Positions 25,485-33,672 of a DNA stretch of 36,249 nucleotides are shown here, in pieces (position 1 is the first letter of the stretch; each line of letters starts with the position of its first letter). Below the pieces are notes generated by a model. It worked only from the letters and a program-made list of their open reading frames with translations, did no database searches and was not told where the DNA came from. Source of the DNA: Lachnospiraceae bacterium (GTDB lineage: Bacteria; Bacillota; Clostridia; Lachnospirales; Lachnospiraceae); assembly GCA_024680435.1 (NCBI GenBank), contig JAILCK010000005.1:1-36249 (forward strand), read 5' to 3'. The translations under genes and the position numbers were made by a program.

Positions 25485-26537
25485 ATGACAGAAACAATGA
25501 ACTTAGAAGCTACGCCCCAAAAAGGGTTATCAAGCTTCGCACTTAAGTGGATTGCAATAATCACTATGCTTATTGACCATACCACTGCAGTTATTTGGGA
25601 ACGACACTTAATGAGACTCACAAATCCCATTGAGCAGGGCACAGCCGGTCTTATCGATTTATTCTTCAGAGGAATCGGCCGTATCGCGTTCCCCTTATTT
25701 ATTTTCTTACTTGTGCAAGGTTTTATGCACACAAGAAGCAGATCAAAATATGTTTTTAGACTTGCTTTATTTGCAATTATCTCAGACATTCCTTTTGACT
25801 TTGCAATCTGTGGACAATCGTTCTTTGATATTAAAACAATGAGCTTAATTGATAACAGCTCTTGTTGGTATTATCAGAACGTATTCTTTACATTAACTCT
25901 TGGCTTTTTGTTTATGTGGTTTGCAGACTTCATTTACAAAAAGGAAATCGCACCCATCCTTGGGTATGTTGGAATAGGCTTAAGCGTAGTATTATGCGGA
26001 TACTGGTTTGGCTCATATATATCAAACTATATCTCAAGTCTCATCATGGGCTTTAATGGTGCTTTCGAACAGTATGGCGTCGGCTCTTCAGTAAGCAATC
26101 CTTTCTTAGAAAGCCATGGTCCTTTTATTGCAGTCGCTTCGGTTGTTGCCTTGATTACATTGATTGTACTCTTAGTAAGCCACAGGAAAAAATCTTTCCT
26201 TGATCTTTCAAGATTCAGCCTTACCTTTGCAGGCTTGCTGGTACTTATGATTTTGGCGGATTTCTTACATACCGACTATGCAAGCGGCGGTGTACTTGCA
26301 ATTGCTGTAGCTTACGCATTCAGAAATAACTATAAAAAGAGCATTACATTCTGCGTATTGGCGCTTACGATTTTTTCTTCTTTCCTTGAAGCTATTGCAT
26401 TTATTGATATTATCTTTGTATCAAAGTACAACGGACAAAAGGGTAAGAGCGGTATGAAGTATTTCTTCTACATTTTCTATCCCGCACACTTACTTATCCT
26501 TCACTTGATAGCAAAGTTTGTATTCAATTTAGGTTAA
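25485..26537 (+). CDS. TraX-family integral membrane protein (probable acyltransferase)
   Basis: 350 residues, about eight to nine membrane segments. TraX markers are clear: ALKWIAIITMLIDHTTAVIW near the N-terminus, FRGIGRIAFPLFIFLLVQGFMHTRSRSKYVFRLALFAIISDIPFDFA in the middle (GR-AFP-F and SDIPFD are the key residues), and QNVFFTLTLGF. TraX of the F plasmid acetylates pilin; chromosomal homologues in Gram-positive anaerobes have no assigned substrate and are unrelated to conjugation here. AGGGAG precedes the ATG. No conjugation gene is nearby. It is transcribed away from araR and ends at its own terminator. Confidence 0.88.
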   Translation: MTETMNLEATPQKGLSSFALKWIAIITMLIDHTTAVIWERHLMRLTNPIEQGTAGLIDLFFRGIGRIAFPLFIFLLVQGFMHTRSRSKYVFRLALFAIISDIPFDFAICGQSFFDIKTMSLIDNSSCWYYQNVFFTLTLGFLFMWFADFIYKKEIAPILGYVGIGLSVVLCGYWFGSYISNYISSLIMGFNGAFEQYGVGSSVSNPFLESHGPFIAVASVVALITLIVLLVSHRKKSFLDLSRFSLTFAGLLVLMILADFLHTDYASGGVLAIAVAYAFRNNYKKSITFCVLALTIFSSFLEAIAFIDIIFVSKYNGQKGKSGMKYFFYIFYPAHLLILHLIAKFVFNLG

Positions 26538-26539
26538 TT

Positions 26540-26578
26540 AAAAGCCGGTCCCAAGATTCTTGAGACCGGCTTCTTTTT
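26540..26578. terminator. Terminator between TraX-like gene and ABC permease
   Basis: AAGCCGGTC (26542-26550) pairs with GACCGGCTT (26564-26572), and the stem can extend inward through CAAG and CTTG. It is followed on the plus strand by CTTTTTATT. It lies between convergent genes, and the permease stop codon overlaps its T-run. It is strong for the plus strand and weaker for the minus strand. Confidence 0.8.
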
Positions 26579-29393
26579 ATTCTACTGACTTAAGTGATTC
26601 TGCCATCTTTATTCTTTCAAGCTTAAAGAAGAACACTAAATCCACCAAAAGCGCAAATACTATCGTTAATGCTACTCCGTATAGGTAGCTTATAGGAAGT
26701 ATTTTGGTATCGAATGTAACCACCTCTACGTTAATGTTAAACATTACGTATCTGTGAAGACCGTATCCCATGAAAAGCCCCGCAAATATTCCAAAGAATG
26801 TTAGTATCAGGTTTTCTCTGAATACATATACAGCAGTTTCCAAAGGATAAAAGCCAAGCACCTTCAAGGTGGCAATTTCTCTAAGCCTTTCCGTAATATT
26901 TATATTCGTAAGATTGTACATTACAATAAAAGCTAAGGCTGCCGCGCAAAAGATTACCAAAAGCACCACTTCGTTTAAGCTATCCATCATGTTGTCTATG
27001 CGTACACTCATTTCATCGGTAAGAGTTACGCTTGCAACACTGTCTATCTTTCCGATGCGTGCTCCCACTTCGTAATCATCTTCAAAGCTCTTTACAAAGG
27101 CTGTGTTAAAATCAGGACTTTCTTTTCTTTGATCTTTATAGGTTTCTTCTGAAATATATGCCCAGTTATATACGTAGTTTTTCATAATGCCCGTAACTTT
27201 AACTTTTATTTCATTTAAGTCAGGGTCTCGTAATATGATTGCATCTCCCGTTTTTACTCCGAGCATCTTTGCCATCTTTGAATTAATGATACATTCATCT
27301 TTATTTGGAAGAGAAATCTCTTTGTCATTTTCATCTAAGAAATTAATAAAATCTTTTCCTGTTTTTCCTTCTTCTTCCTCGCAAAAGACAACCATGGTTG
27401 CAGACTTTTGCTGATTGTTAAAGGCAACATCAACCGTCTTAGTCTCTGCGTAGATATATTCTCCATTTTTCTCTATGGCTTCTTTAAATTCATCTCTGTC
27501 GGATAAAGAAACATCTTCTTTAAAAGTTACAGTGATATCGTACTTTTGAATGTTTTCAAACTGGCAATCACAGACATCCGCAATTGAATCTTTTATTCCA
27601 AAGCCTGTAATCAAAAGGCCGTAACAGCCACCCACACCAAGAACCATCATCCAAAGGCGCTTTTGGTATCTAAACACGTTTCTTACGGACACCTTAGCGG
27701 TAAAGCTTAATCTCTTCCATAGGAATGTGATTTTTTCAAATATGACTCTCTTTCCGTTCTTTGGAGGCTTGGGCCTTATTAAGTCCGCAGCGTTTGCGCG
27801 TAACTCCTTGTTTAAAGAAACATAAGTTGCTCCCATAGAGCAAAGAATTGCCACTATCAAAGAAATTACGGCTAAGGGAATGTTTATTAAAAATACAATG
27901 TCTTTCATTGTATACATTATTCCGTAAGCATTCCAAATGACGTAGGGAAATAGCTTTGAGCCGGCAAAGAAACCGCCCACGGCTCCCACTATTGCAGCGC
28001 TTCCCGCATAGAATAAATACTTACCCATTATGTCAGCTTCGCTGTATCCAAGAGCCTTCATTGTACCTATTTCGGTACGCTTTTCTTCAACCATTCTGTT
28101 CATGGTGGTCATGCATACTAAAGCTGCCACCAAAAAGAAAAATACCGGGAATACATTTCCTATTCCTTCAACAATGTCAGAATCGTTTTCAAAGCAGGCA
28201 TATCCTATGTTTGTACCTCTGCTAAGCACGTAAGTATCAGGCTCTTTTAAGTCATTAAGCTCATCCTTAGCATCCTTTAATTCTTCTTCGTGCCCGCTTA
28301 TTTCTTCCTTGGCTTCTTTAATTTCCTCTTTGGCATCCTCTATTTCTTTTTTAGCTTCTTCAATCTCTTTTTCTCCGTCTTTTAACGCTTCTTCACTTTC
28401 TTTAAGTGTATTAAGACGGCTTTCATACATTGCAGGGGGTAAGAATGCCTTTAATTCTTCAAGCTGCTTTTTAGCACTGTCTATCTGCTTCTTTGAAGCC
28501 TCTAAATCCTTCTCACCCTCAGATATTTCATCTTCAGCTTCATTAATTTTATCTTCGTTTTCGGCGATTTCTTTTTTAGCATCGGATATCTTATCTTCCG
28601 CTTCTTTAATCTTATCTTCGCCTTCTTTTTTTAACTCTCTATACTTATCCATAGCGAGTTCTTTAAGCTTATCTTTAAGGACTTCGCTTTCTTTATCTAT
28701 TTCATCATTGTAAGCATCGGAATAAAGCTTTTCCTTTGAAGCCTTGGTTGTTAAATATATTTCCGTATAATAATCGCTTTCAATCTCGCTTGGAAGCACA
28801 TACACAAATCCCGCAAGCTTACCGCTTCCAAGAGTGGTGTTACCTCTTTCAAAATTTACATACAAAGAAGACTTACATAGACCCACTATTGTAAGTTCTT
28901 TTTCTTTAAAAGCATCAAGGGTTTCTTCTTTGTTTGAGTTAGAAATTTTGATTTTTTCGCCTATTTGCCCGCTTGAATACCATCTTGAATCTGCAAGGCA
29001 TTCATTTTCTTTTTCGGGCATGCGACCGTCTAAAAGAATGATTTTATTTATATCTCTTGATATGGCATGAAATTTAGCCGCACAACTGCTGTTGTCTTCT
29101 TTTTCAACAAGCACATCATAACTGTAGGTGCCTTCCGCCGCTTCCACAAATCCACTCTTTTTTAAAGCTTCCACATCTTTGTCATAAAGCCCCAAAGTGG
29201 AAATTAGGCGAAAATCAAATAAAGAGTTCTCGTTAAAGTACTCTTCACCCGTTAAAAGCATGGCTTCCTTTGTGACCTTAAGGCCCGAAAAGAAACCAAC
29301 TCCCAAAGCTACGATTGCCAAAATAGCCAGGTATCTTCCAAAGCTTTGCTTTATTTCTCTTATTGAGTTTTTAAAAAGAGAGCGTCTTACCAT
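26577..29393 (-). CDS. FtsX-like ABC transporter permease with extracytoplasmic coiled-coil hairpin
   Basis: 938 residues. Order: membrane segment at about 20-38; an extracytoplasmic MacB-like region (about 40-240); a long charged coiled coil (about 245-385) broken by AFLPPAMYESRL at 316-327, so it should fold back as an antiparallel hairpin; a first FtsX domain with membrane segments near 413-430, 460-485 and 500-520; a membrane segment near 580-600; a second outer region (600-795); and a second FtsX domain with segments near 805-828, 860-882 and 900-923. EKRTEIGTMKALGY and ERLREIATLKVLGF are the cytoplasmic coupling motifs repeated in each half. It overlaps its ATPase gene by seven bases. 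Exporter or mechanical-signal roles are known in the family; the substrate is unknown. Confidence 0.88.
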   Translation of the reverse strand: MVRRSLFKNSIREIKQSFGRYLAILAIVALGVGFFSGLKVTKEAMLLTGEEYFNENSLFDFRLISTLGLYDKDVEALKKSGFVEAAEGTYSYDVLVEKEDNSSCAAKFHAISRDINKIILLDGRMPEKENECLADSRWYSSGQIGEKIKISNSNKEETLDAFKEKELTIVGLCKSSLYVNFERGNTTLGSGKLAGFVYVLPSEIESDYYTEIYLTTKASKEKLYSDAYNDEIDKESEVLKDKLKELAMDKYRELKKEGEDKIKEAEDKISDAKKEIAENEDKINEAEDEISEGEKDLEASKKQIDSAKKQLEELKAFLPPAMYESRLNTLKESEEALKDGEKEIEEAKKEIEDAKEEIKEAKEEISGHEEELKDAKDELNDLKEPDTYVLSRGTNIGYACFENDSDIVEGIGNVFPVFFFLVAALVCMTTMNRMVEEKRTEIGTMKALGYSEADIMGKYLFYAGSAAIVGAVGGFFAGSKLFPYVIWNAYGIMYTMKDIVFLINIPLAVISLIVAILCSMGATYVSLNKELRANAADLIRPKPPKNGKRVIFEKITFLWKRLSFTAKVSVRNVFRYQKRLWMMVLGVGGCYGLLITGFGIKDSIADVCDCQFENIQKYDITVTFKEDVSLSDRDEFKEAIEKNGEYIYAETKTVDVAFNNQQKSATMVVFCEEEEGKTGKDFINFLDENDKEISLPNKDECIINSKMAKMLGVKTGDAIILRDPDLNEIKVKVTGIMKNYVYNWAYISEETYKDQRKESPDFNTAFVKSFEDDYEVGARIGKIDSVASVTLTDEMSVRIDNMMDSLNEVVLLVIFCAAALAFIVMYNLTNINITERLREIATLKVLGFYPLETAVYVFRENLILTFFGIFAGLFMGYGLHRYVMFNINVEVVTFDTKILPISYLYGVALTIVFALLVDLVFFFKLERIKMAESLKSVE

Positions 29394-30091
29394 GTTATGT
29401 CCTCAACCGCTATCTTTTTATCGTTTTCTTTAACAGAATCAATTTTTCCGCTTTTAACCGTAATAACTCTGTCAGCCATCTGAGTGATTGCCTGGTTGTG
29501 GGTTATGACGATTACCGTTTTCTTTGTATTTTTGCAGGTATCTTCCAAAAGCTTTAGAATTGCCTTACCTGTGTTGTAATCAAGGGCACCTGTTGGCTCG
29601 TCGCAAAGAAGCATCTTTGGATTTTTGGCCAAGGCTCTGGCAATGGCCACTCTTTGCTGTTCGCCCCCTGATAACTGGGCGGGGAAATTGTTCATTCTTT
29701 CTTTAAGACCAACACTATCTAAAACCTCTTCCGCAGGAAGGGGCTTTACGCAAATCTGAGAAGCAAGCTCCACGTTTTCAAGCGCCGTTAAGTTTTGAAC
29801 CAGATTATAAAACTGGAACACAAAACCTACATCGTATCTTCTATACTCTGTAAGCCTTCTTTTTGAAAAAGAAGAAACCTCTTCGTCATCTACATATACT
29901 TTTCCGGATGTGAGAGTGTCCATTCCTCCAAGGATATTTAAAATGGTGGTCTTTCCTGCGCCGGAAGCGCCCACCACCACTACAAATTCTCCTTCCTTGA
30001 TAGTGAAATTGACTCCATCCAAAGCAAGGGTATCCACTTCTCCTGTATGATAAACTTTTCTTACGTCTTCAAATATAACAAAAGATTCCAT
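29387..30091 (-). CDS. ABC transporter ATP-binding protein (MacB/LolD type)
   Basis: 234 residues from ATG at 30091 ([10 protein letters not shown]). A GTG two codons upstream, at 30097, is an equal alternative, because AAAGGTG is repeated in tandem ahead of both. Walker [11 protein letters not shown]-loop [21 protein letters not shown], signature [15 protein letters not shown], Walker [12 protein letters not shown] and the H-loop ITHNQ are all intact. The YNLVQ..TA.ENVE pattern is typical of ATPases that pair with FtsX-like permeases. Overlap with the permease start shows they form one complex. Confidence 0.93.
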   Translation of the reverse strand: MESFVIFEDVRKVYHTGEVDTLALDGVNFTIKEGEFVVVVGASGAGKTTILNILGGMDTLTSGKVYVDDEEVSSFSKRRLTEYRRYDVGFVFQFYNLVQNLTALENVELASQICVKPLPAEEVLDSVGLKERMNNFPAQLSGGEQQRVAIARALAKNPKMLLCDEPTGALDYNTGKAILKLLEDTCKNTKKTVIVITHNQAITQMADRVITVKSGKIDSVKENDKKIAVEDITW

Positions 30092-30113
30092 GCTCACCTT
30101 TCACCTTTCAACT

Positions 30114-30145
30114 TATAGTACCGATACTATATTAACACGGTGTTA
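30114..30145 (-). promoter_or_regulatory. Two palindromes upstream of the ABC operon
   Basis: TATAGTA (30114-30120) and TACTATA (30125-30131) form a perfect inverted repeat around CCGA. Two bases on, TAACAC-G-GTGTTA (30133-30145) is a perfect 13-bp palindrome. On the minus strand a possible -10, TAATAT (30129-30134), overlaps both, though no good -35 is seen. They look like operators for one or two regulators encoded elsewhere. No regulator gene adjoins. Confidence 0.5.
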
Positions 30146-30168
30146 GGTTTGCATAGAATCTTAAATTC

Positions 30169-30882
30169 TTAAAAATCTTCTTTTGTCGCTTCATATAGGG
30201 CTATGCTCGCCGCTATAGGAAGGTTTAAAGAATCTATTCTGTTTGAATGAGATATGATTACGCTTGTGCCCTCATTAAGGAATGAATCGGGAAGGCCCGT
30301 TGCTTCATTTCCGAATATAAGGGAATAAGGCTTTTTTACTTTAAGCTCTGATAACTTCTTTTTAGCCTTTAACATAAATGGATACATTTCTCTGTTTCCG
30401 TATTGCTCTTTGTATTCTTCAAATGAAGAAAATACGCTGATGTTTAAGTGAAACAGTGCACCCATTGATGCTCTTACGGTCTTGGGATCAAAGTGGTCTA
30501 CAGCAGGAGTGATTATAACTAAATCTGTGATTCCAAATCCTGCCGCACTTCTCATGATAGTTCCCATGTTTCCCGCATTTGAAGGATTGTGAAGCACCAC
30601 ATGATTTGCGCCTTTACTAACAGGGCGGTCAAACTTCTTAAACTCGCCTATGCAAAAGCAGTTTTCTTTTTGAGACAAGATGTTAAAGGGCTTGTCAGAA
30701 AACTCCATGGGAATCTTTAACTCTTTACAAAGGGATGAAAGCTTGTCAAAGGACTCTCCTCTTTGCATCTGGGAGTGAATATATACTTTTGTTGCGTATT
30801 CAGGAGAAAACTTTAAAAGTTCAAAGGTAAGTGTTATGCCAAGGGCATAAGACACTTCGTCTTCTCTTCTATACCTCTTCAT
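30169..30882 (-). CDS. SpoU/TrmH-family RNA 2'-O-ribose methyltransferase
   Basis: The 237-residue SPOUT methyltransferase carries the three knot motifs: NPSNAGNMGTIMRSAAGFG (about 119-137), SLIFGNEATGLP (about 187-198) and LNLPIAASIALYE near the C-terminus. A short N-terminal region (about 1-85) resembles the L30e-like substrate-binding part seen in 23S rRNA methylases. The target, rRNA or tRNA, cannot be read from sequence. GAGGAAG precedes the ATG, and the gene start overlaps the end of lgt by 14 bases, so the two are coupled. No clear terminator follows before the ABC operon promoter region. Confidence 0.9.
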   Translation of the reverse strand: MKRYRREDEVSYALGITLTFELLKFSPEYATKVYIHSQMQRGESFDKLSSLCKELKIPMEFSDKPFNILSQKENCFCIGEFKKFDRPVSKGANHVVLHNPSNAGNMGTIMRSAAGFGITDLVIITPAVDHFDPKTVRASMGALFHLNISVFSSFEEYKEQYGNREMYPFMLKAKKKLSELKVKKPYSLIFGNEATGLPDSFLNEGTSVIISHSNRIDSLNLPIAASIALYEATKEDF

Positions 30883-31663
30883 TCTTTTCTTCCTCTAAAG
30901 CTACAGCTTCAACTTCTTTTTCCTTGTGTGTCATTGCCCAGACAAAAATACCAAGGCCGATAATTAATGAGAAAATGCCGTAAAACTGAGAAGTTGAAAG
31001 GCTTCCAACGCTTCCTCTCTCATCGTTTCTAAGCATTTCCACAAAGAAACGTCCTATGCTGTAAAAGATTACATAGCAAGCAAGAACCGTTCCTCTTTTC
31101 TTTGTGTTTTTGGCAATCCACAAAAGAAGGAACATATTTATAAGGTTACCCACAGATGAAATGAGCTGTGTGGGGATAAGCTTTACTCCGTTTGGTGCAA
31201 AATCCGAATGTGAAAAAGCTATGCCGATAGGCGAATCGGTAGGTCTTCCGTAGCAGCATCCCGCCATAAAGCAACCTAGGCGCCCAAAGGCCTGTGCCAA
31301 TGCAACGGAAGGAACCACAAGCTCTAAATAATCCAAAGCATTAGCTTTCTTTATAAGACAATAGATGACTATCGCAAGGCTTCCGCCTGTTATACCGCCA
31401 AATACCACAAATCCGCTTGATGAAAGGCAAGCCCATGGGTCTTGTAAAAATGCCCTCCATTCCACTATGCAAAACATTATCTTTGCAGATAAAAATCCAA
31501 AGATTGCCGCGCAAAATACTATTCCGTAGCAAATATCTTCACTCATGTTTCTTTTCTTAGCTCTAACTGTAGACATCCAAAGAGCCATAAGCAAACCGAT
31601 TGCGATACATGCTCCGTATCCGTGAATTGTAAACTTACCTATAGTCAACCAATCGTTCCACAT
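30869..31663 (-). CDS. lgt: Prolipoprotein diacylglyceryl transferase
   Basis: Lgt transfers diacylglycerol from phosphatidylglycerol to the lipobox cysteine of prelipoproteins in the cytoplasmic membrane. 264 residues with about seven membrane segments. It has HGYGACIAIG near residue 14, GFVVFGGITGG (84-94), AFGRLGCFMAGCCYG (125-139) with the arginine expected to be essential, and SIGRFFVEMLRND near the C-terminus with the second conserved arginine. The ATG has GGAGGTG eight bases ahead. The two sugar-binding lipoproteins in this window are natural substrates. The 93 bases before it hold the acpP terminator and AAAGTT-TT-AACTTT (31688-31701), an inverted repeat of unknown meaning. Confidence 0.93.
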   Translation of the reverse strand: MWNDWLTIGKFTIHGYGACIAIGLLMALWMSTVRAKKRNMSEDICYGIVFCAAIFGFLSAKIMFCIVEWRAFLQDPWACLSSSGFVVFGGITGGSLAIVIYCLIKKANALDYLELVVPSVALAQAFGRLGCFMAGCCYGRPTDSPIGIAFSHSDFAPNGVKLIPTQLISSVGNLINMFLLLWIAKNTKKRGTVLACYVIFYSIGRFFVEMLRNDERGSVGSLSTSQFYGIFSLIIGLGIFVWAMTHKEKEVEAVALEEEKNEEV

Positions 31664-31716
31664 CTCAATAACACCTCCACTTTTAGTAAAGTTTTAACTT
31701 TGGCTCGTCGCCATAC

Positions 31717-31744
31717 AAAAAAAGCTCCGGCAATTCGCCGGAGC
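31717..31744 (-). terminator. Intrinsic terminator of acpP
   Basis: GCTCCGGC (31724-31731) and GCCGGAGC (31737-31744) form an 8-bp GC-rich stem with a five-base loop, followed on the minus strand by seven U. It begins 12 bases after the acpP stop. Confidence 0.92.
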
Positions 31745-31756
31745 CATTAATTTGCC

Positions 31757-31987
31757 TTACTGATCTGTATACTTCTTAATGTAGTCCATTACGTCCCCTA
31801 CAGTCTGAATTCCTTCCAACTCTTCAGGGTTAAGTTCGATATTGTATTCCTCTTCAAATGCCATAACCAATTCAAGCAAGTCTAAAGAATCAACTCCCAA
31901 ATCATCCTTGAAAGATGTTTCTTCTGTAATTACTGCATCATCAATATTAAGCTGCTCGTTGATAATCTCAATAATTCTGTCTAACAT
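31757..31987 (-). CDS. acpP: Acyl carrier protein
   Basis: 76 residues, highly acidic, usual length. The phosphopantetheine site is the DSL motif in DDLGVDSLDLLELVMAFE, Ser34. It carries growing acyl chains for fatty acid synthesis in the cytoplasm. AAAGGAG lies ahead of the ATG. The gene is monocistronic, with a strong promoter (32028-32056) and a strong terminator, and it is separated from any fab genes, which are not in this window. A specialised carrier for another pathway cannot be excluded, but nothing nearby suggests one. Confidence 0.95.
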   Translation of the reverse strand: MLDRIIEIINEQLNIDDAVITEETSFKDDLGVDSLDLLELVMAFEEEYNIELNPEELEGIQTVGDVMDYIKKYTDQ

Positions 31988-32027
31988 TTGTTTCTCCTTT
32001 TAGTTCTCTTTCTCTTTGTTTAAGCCA

Positions 32028-32056
32028 AGTATAGGTGCTCTTTATTTGTTTGTCAA
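32028..32056 (-). promoter_or_regulatory. Strong promoter of acpP
   Basis: The minus strand reads a perfect TTGACA (32051-32056), a 17-bp spacer and TATACT (32028-32033). The -35 overlaps the stop codon of the upstream methyltransferase gene. Transcription would start near 32021, giving a 5' leader of about 35 bases. Confidence 0.8.
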
Positions 32057-32790
32057 TAACCATATATATCATATATGGCATCAGTATATACTCCCTGTTG
32101 TTTGTAAATAATTAACGGTTTTAAAACTTCCATCCTTGAGCGTCCGCCTCTTACGGCTTCAATTAAAACCATGTTTGGCTCTTTATCTACAAAGGGGTAT
32201 ATAAGTTGCATCCTTTTAGGCTCCAGCTTGTACTTTTGAAGGGTTGCAAATATTTCTGCAAGCCTAAAGGGTCTATGTACCAAGAAAAAGCTTCCGCCGC
32301 TTTTAAGCATGCTTGCGGCATTTTTAGCTACATCATCAAAGGTACACTTTATTTCATGCCTTGCTATGGCAAGCGAATCATCGGGGTTTGTGAGCCCGTG
32401 TTTTCCTATCATATAGGGGGGATTACAGGTAACTGCGTCAAAAGAACCCTTTTTAAAGTATTTATCCGCTTCTTTTACATCCCCTATAACCACATCTATT
32501 TTATCTTGAAGATCGTTTAATAGCACACTTCTTTTTGCCATATCGGCTGAATCTTCCTGGATTTCAAGTGCACTTATGTGGCTTGCATCCGTTTTAGCCG
32601 AAAGCAAAATCGGAATAATTCCTGTGCCTGTACAAAGGTCCAACACTTTGGCTTCTTTTTTTACATGCACAAAACCTGAAAGCAAAACCGCATCCATCCC
32701 AAAGCAAAATCTTTTTGGGTCTTGAATGATTTTTAAATTGTTTCGCTCCAAATCATCGATTCGCTCGTTTTCTTTAAGCTTTATATCCAA
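32053..32790 (-). CDS. trmN6: tRNA1(Val) (adenine-N6)-methyltransferase-like protein
   Basis: 245-residue class I SAM methyltransferase. It has the N-terminal RFCFGMDAVLLSGFV segment typical of the YfiC/YabB group, the SAM loop VLDLCTGTGIIPILL, the acidic ALEIQEDS, and the catalytic NPPY in AVTCNPPYMIGKHG that marks N6-adenine or related exocyclic-amine methylation. In Bacillus subtilis the equivalent gene (yabB) lies in the same yaaR-holB-yaaT neighbourhood. It starts three bases after ricT. Its end overlaps the acpP promoter. Confidence 0.88.
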   Translation of the reverse strand: MDIKLKENERIDDLERNNLKIIQDPKRFCFGMDAVLLSGFVHVKKEAKVLDLCTGTGIIPILLSAKTDASHISALEIQEDSADMAKRSVLLNDLQDKIDVVIGDVKEADKYFKKGSFDAVTCNPPYMIGKHGLTNPDDSLAIARHEIKCTFDDVAKNAASMLKSGGSFFLVHRPFRLAEIFATLQKYKLEPKRMQLIYPFVDKEPNMVLIEAVRGGRSRMEVLKPLIIYKQQGVYTDAIYDIYGY

Positions 32791-32793
32791 TAC

Positions 32794-33672
32794 TTAATTC
32801 TCCAAGCCTTCAAGCTCTCTCTTTTCTTCTTCGGTAAGTTCGAGCTTCTTGTTCTTACGCTTCTTAAAGGTAAGTTCTTCGGGCTTATATTCTTTAAGTT
32901 CCTTTTCATCGTCTTCTTCAACGATTACTTTAACAATCTGTCTTAACACGTTTACGGAATGAACCTGACCTTTTCTTCCCTCGGCGTTGATTGTAACTTC
33001 ATCGCCTACATTTGGAAGGTTACGGTTTAATTCTTCATATGTCTCTTCCTCGTTCTTTAAGCAACACATAAGACGGCCGCATACACCTGAAATCTTTGTG
33101 GCATTTAAAGAAAGGTTTTGCTCTTTAGCCATTTTAATGGAAACAGGCTGGAAATCCGCCATATAGGTGTTACAGCAAAGAGGGCGTCCGCAGATACCGA
33201 TGCCTCCTCTTAACTTTGCTTCGTCTCTTACACCTACCTGTCTCATTTCGATACGTGTGTGGAAGACTGCTGCCAAATCCTTTACAAGCTCTCTAAAGTC
33301 CACACGTCCGTCACTAAAATAGTAAAAAAGAATCTTATTGTTATCAAAGGTATATTCTGCGTTTATAAGCTTCATGGGAAGATTGCGCTTTTCAATCTTT
33401 TCTTTACAAATGGGCAATGCTTCCTGTTCTTTCCTTCTGTTTGTAGCTTCTCTTTCATCGTCTGCTTTTGTGGCAACTCTGATAACGCCTTTTAAAGGGG
33501 GGATGATCTTTTCATCTTCCACTTCACAAACGCCAAGCACAACAGTACCGTATTCCATACCACGAGCTGTTTCTACAATAACGTGGTCATCTCTTTTAAT
33601 TTCTAAGTCTCCGGGAGCAAAGTAATATACCTTACCGGCTTCTCGGAAACGAACACCTACAACTTTCGTCAT
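32794..33672 (-). CDS. ricT: PSP1-domain protein, RicT (YaaT)
   Basis: 292 residues. The PSP1 domain spans about 40-270, with the cysteine-rich stretch GGIGICGRPLCCNTYMADF and SGVCGRLMCCLKNEEETYEEL, and a lysine/glutamate-rich tail. In Bacillus subtilis YaaT is RicT, part of an Fe-S-containing complex with YlbF and YmcA that stimulates RNase Y-dependent mRNA maturation and phosphorelay activity. The cysteines that hold the clusters are present. It overlaps holB by four bases (ATGA), the same order as in Bacillus. YlbF and YmcA are not encoded in the window. Confidence 0.93.
   Translation of the reverse strand: MTKVVGVRFREAGKVYYFAPGDLEIKRDDHVIVETARGMEYGTVVLGVCEVEDEKIIPPLKGVIRVATKADDEREATNRRKEQEALPICKEKIEKRNLPMKLINAEYTFDNNKILFYYFSDGRVDFRELVKDLAAVFHTRIEMRQVGVRDEAKLRGGIGICGRPLCCNTYMADFQPVSIKMAKEQNLSLNATKISGVCGRLMCCLKNEEETYEELNRNLPNVGDEVTINAEGRKGQVHSVNVLRQIVKVIVEEDDEKELKEYKPEELTFKKRKNKKLELTEEEKRELEGLEN

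Noticed and set aside
25485-26537. TraX-like gene as a sign of a conjugative element
   Set aside because: No relaxase, type IV secretion, integrase or attachment repeats nearby; chromosomal TraX-like genes without conjugation genes are common in this group.
28309-28713. 134-residue serine-rich plus-strand open frame
   Set aside because: It is the antisense image of the Glu/Lys-rich coiled coil of the permease.
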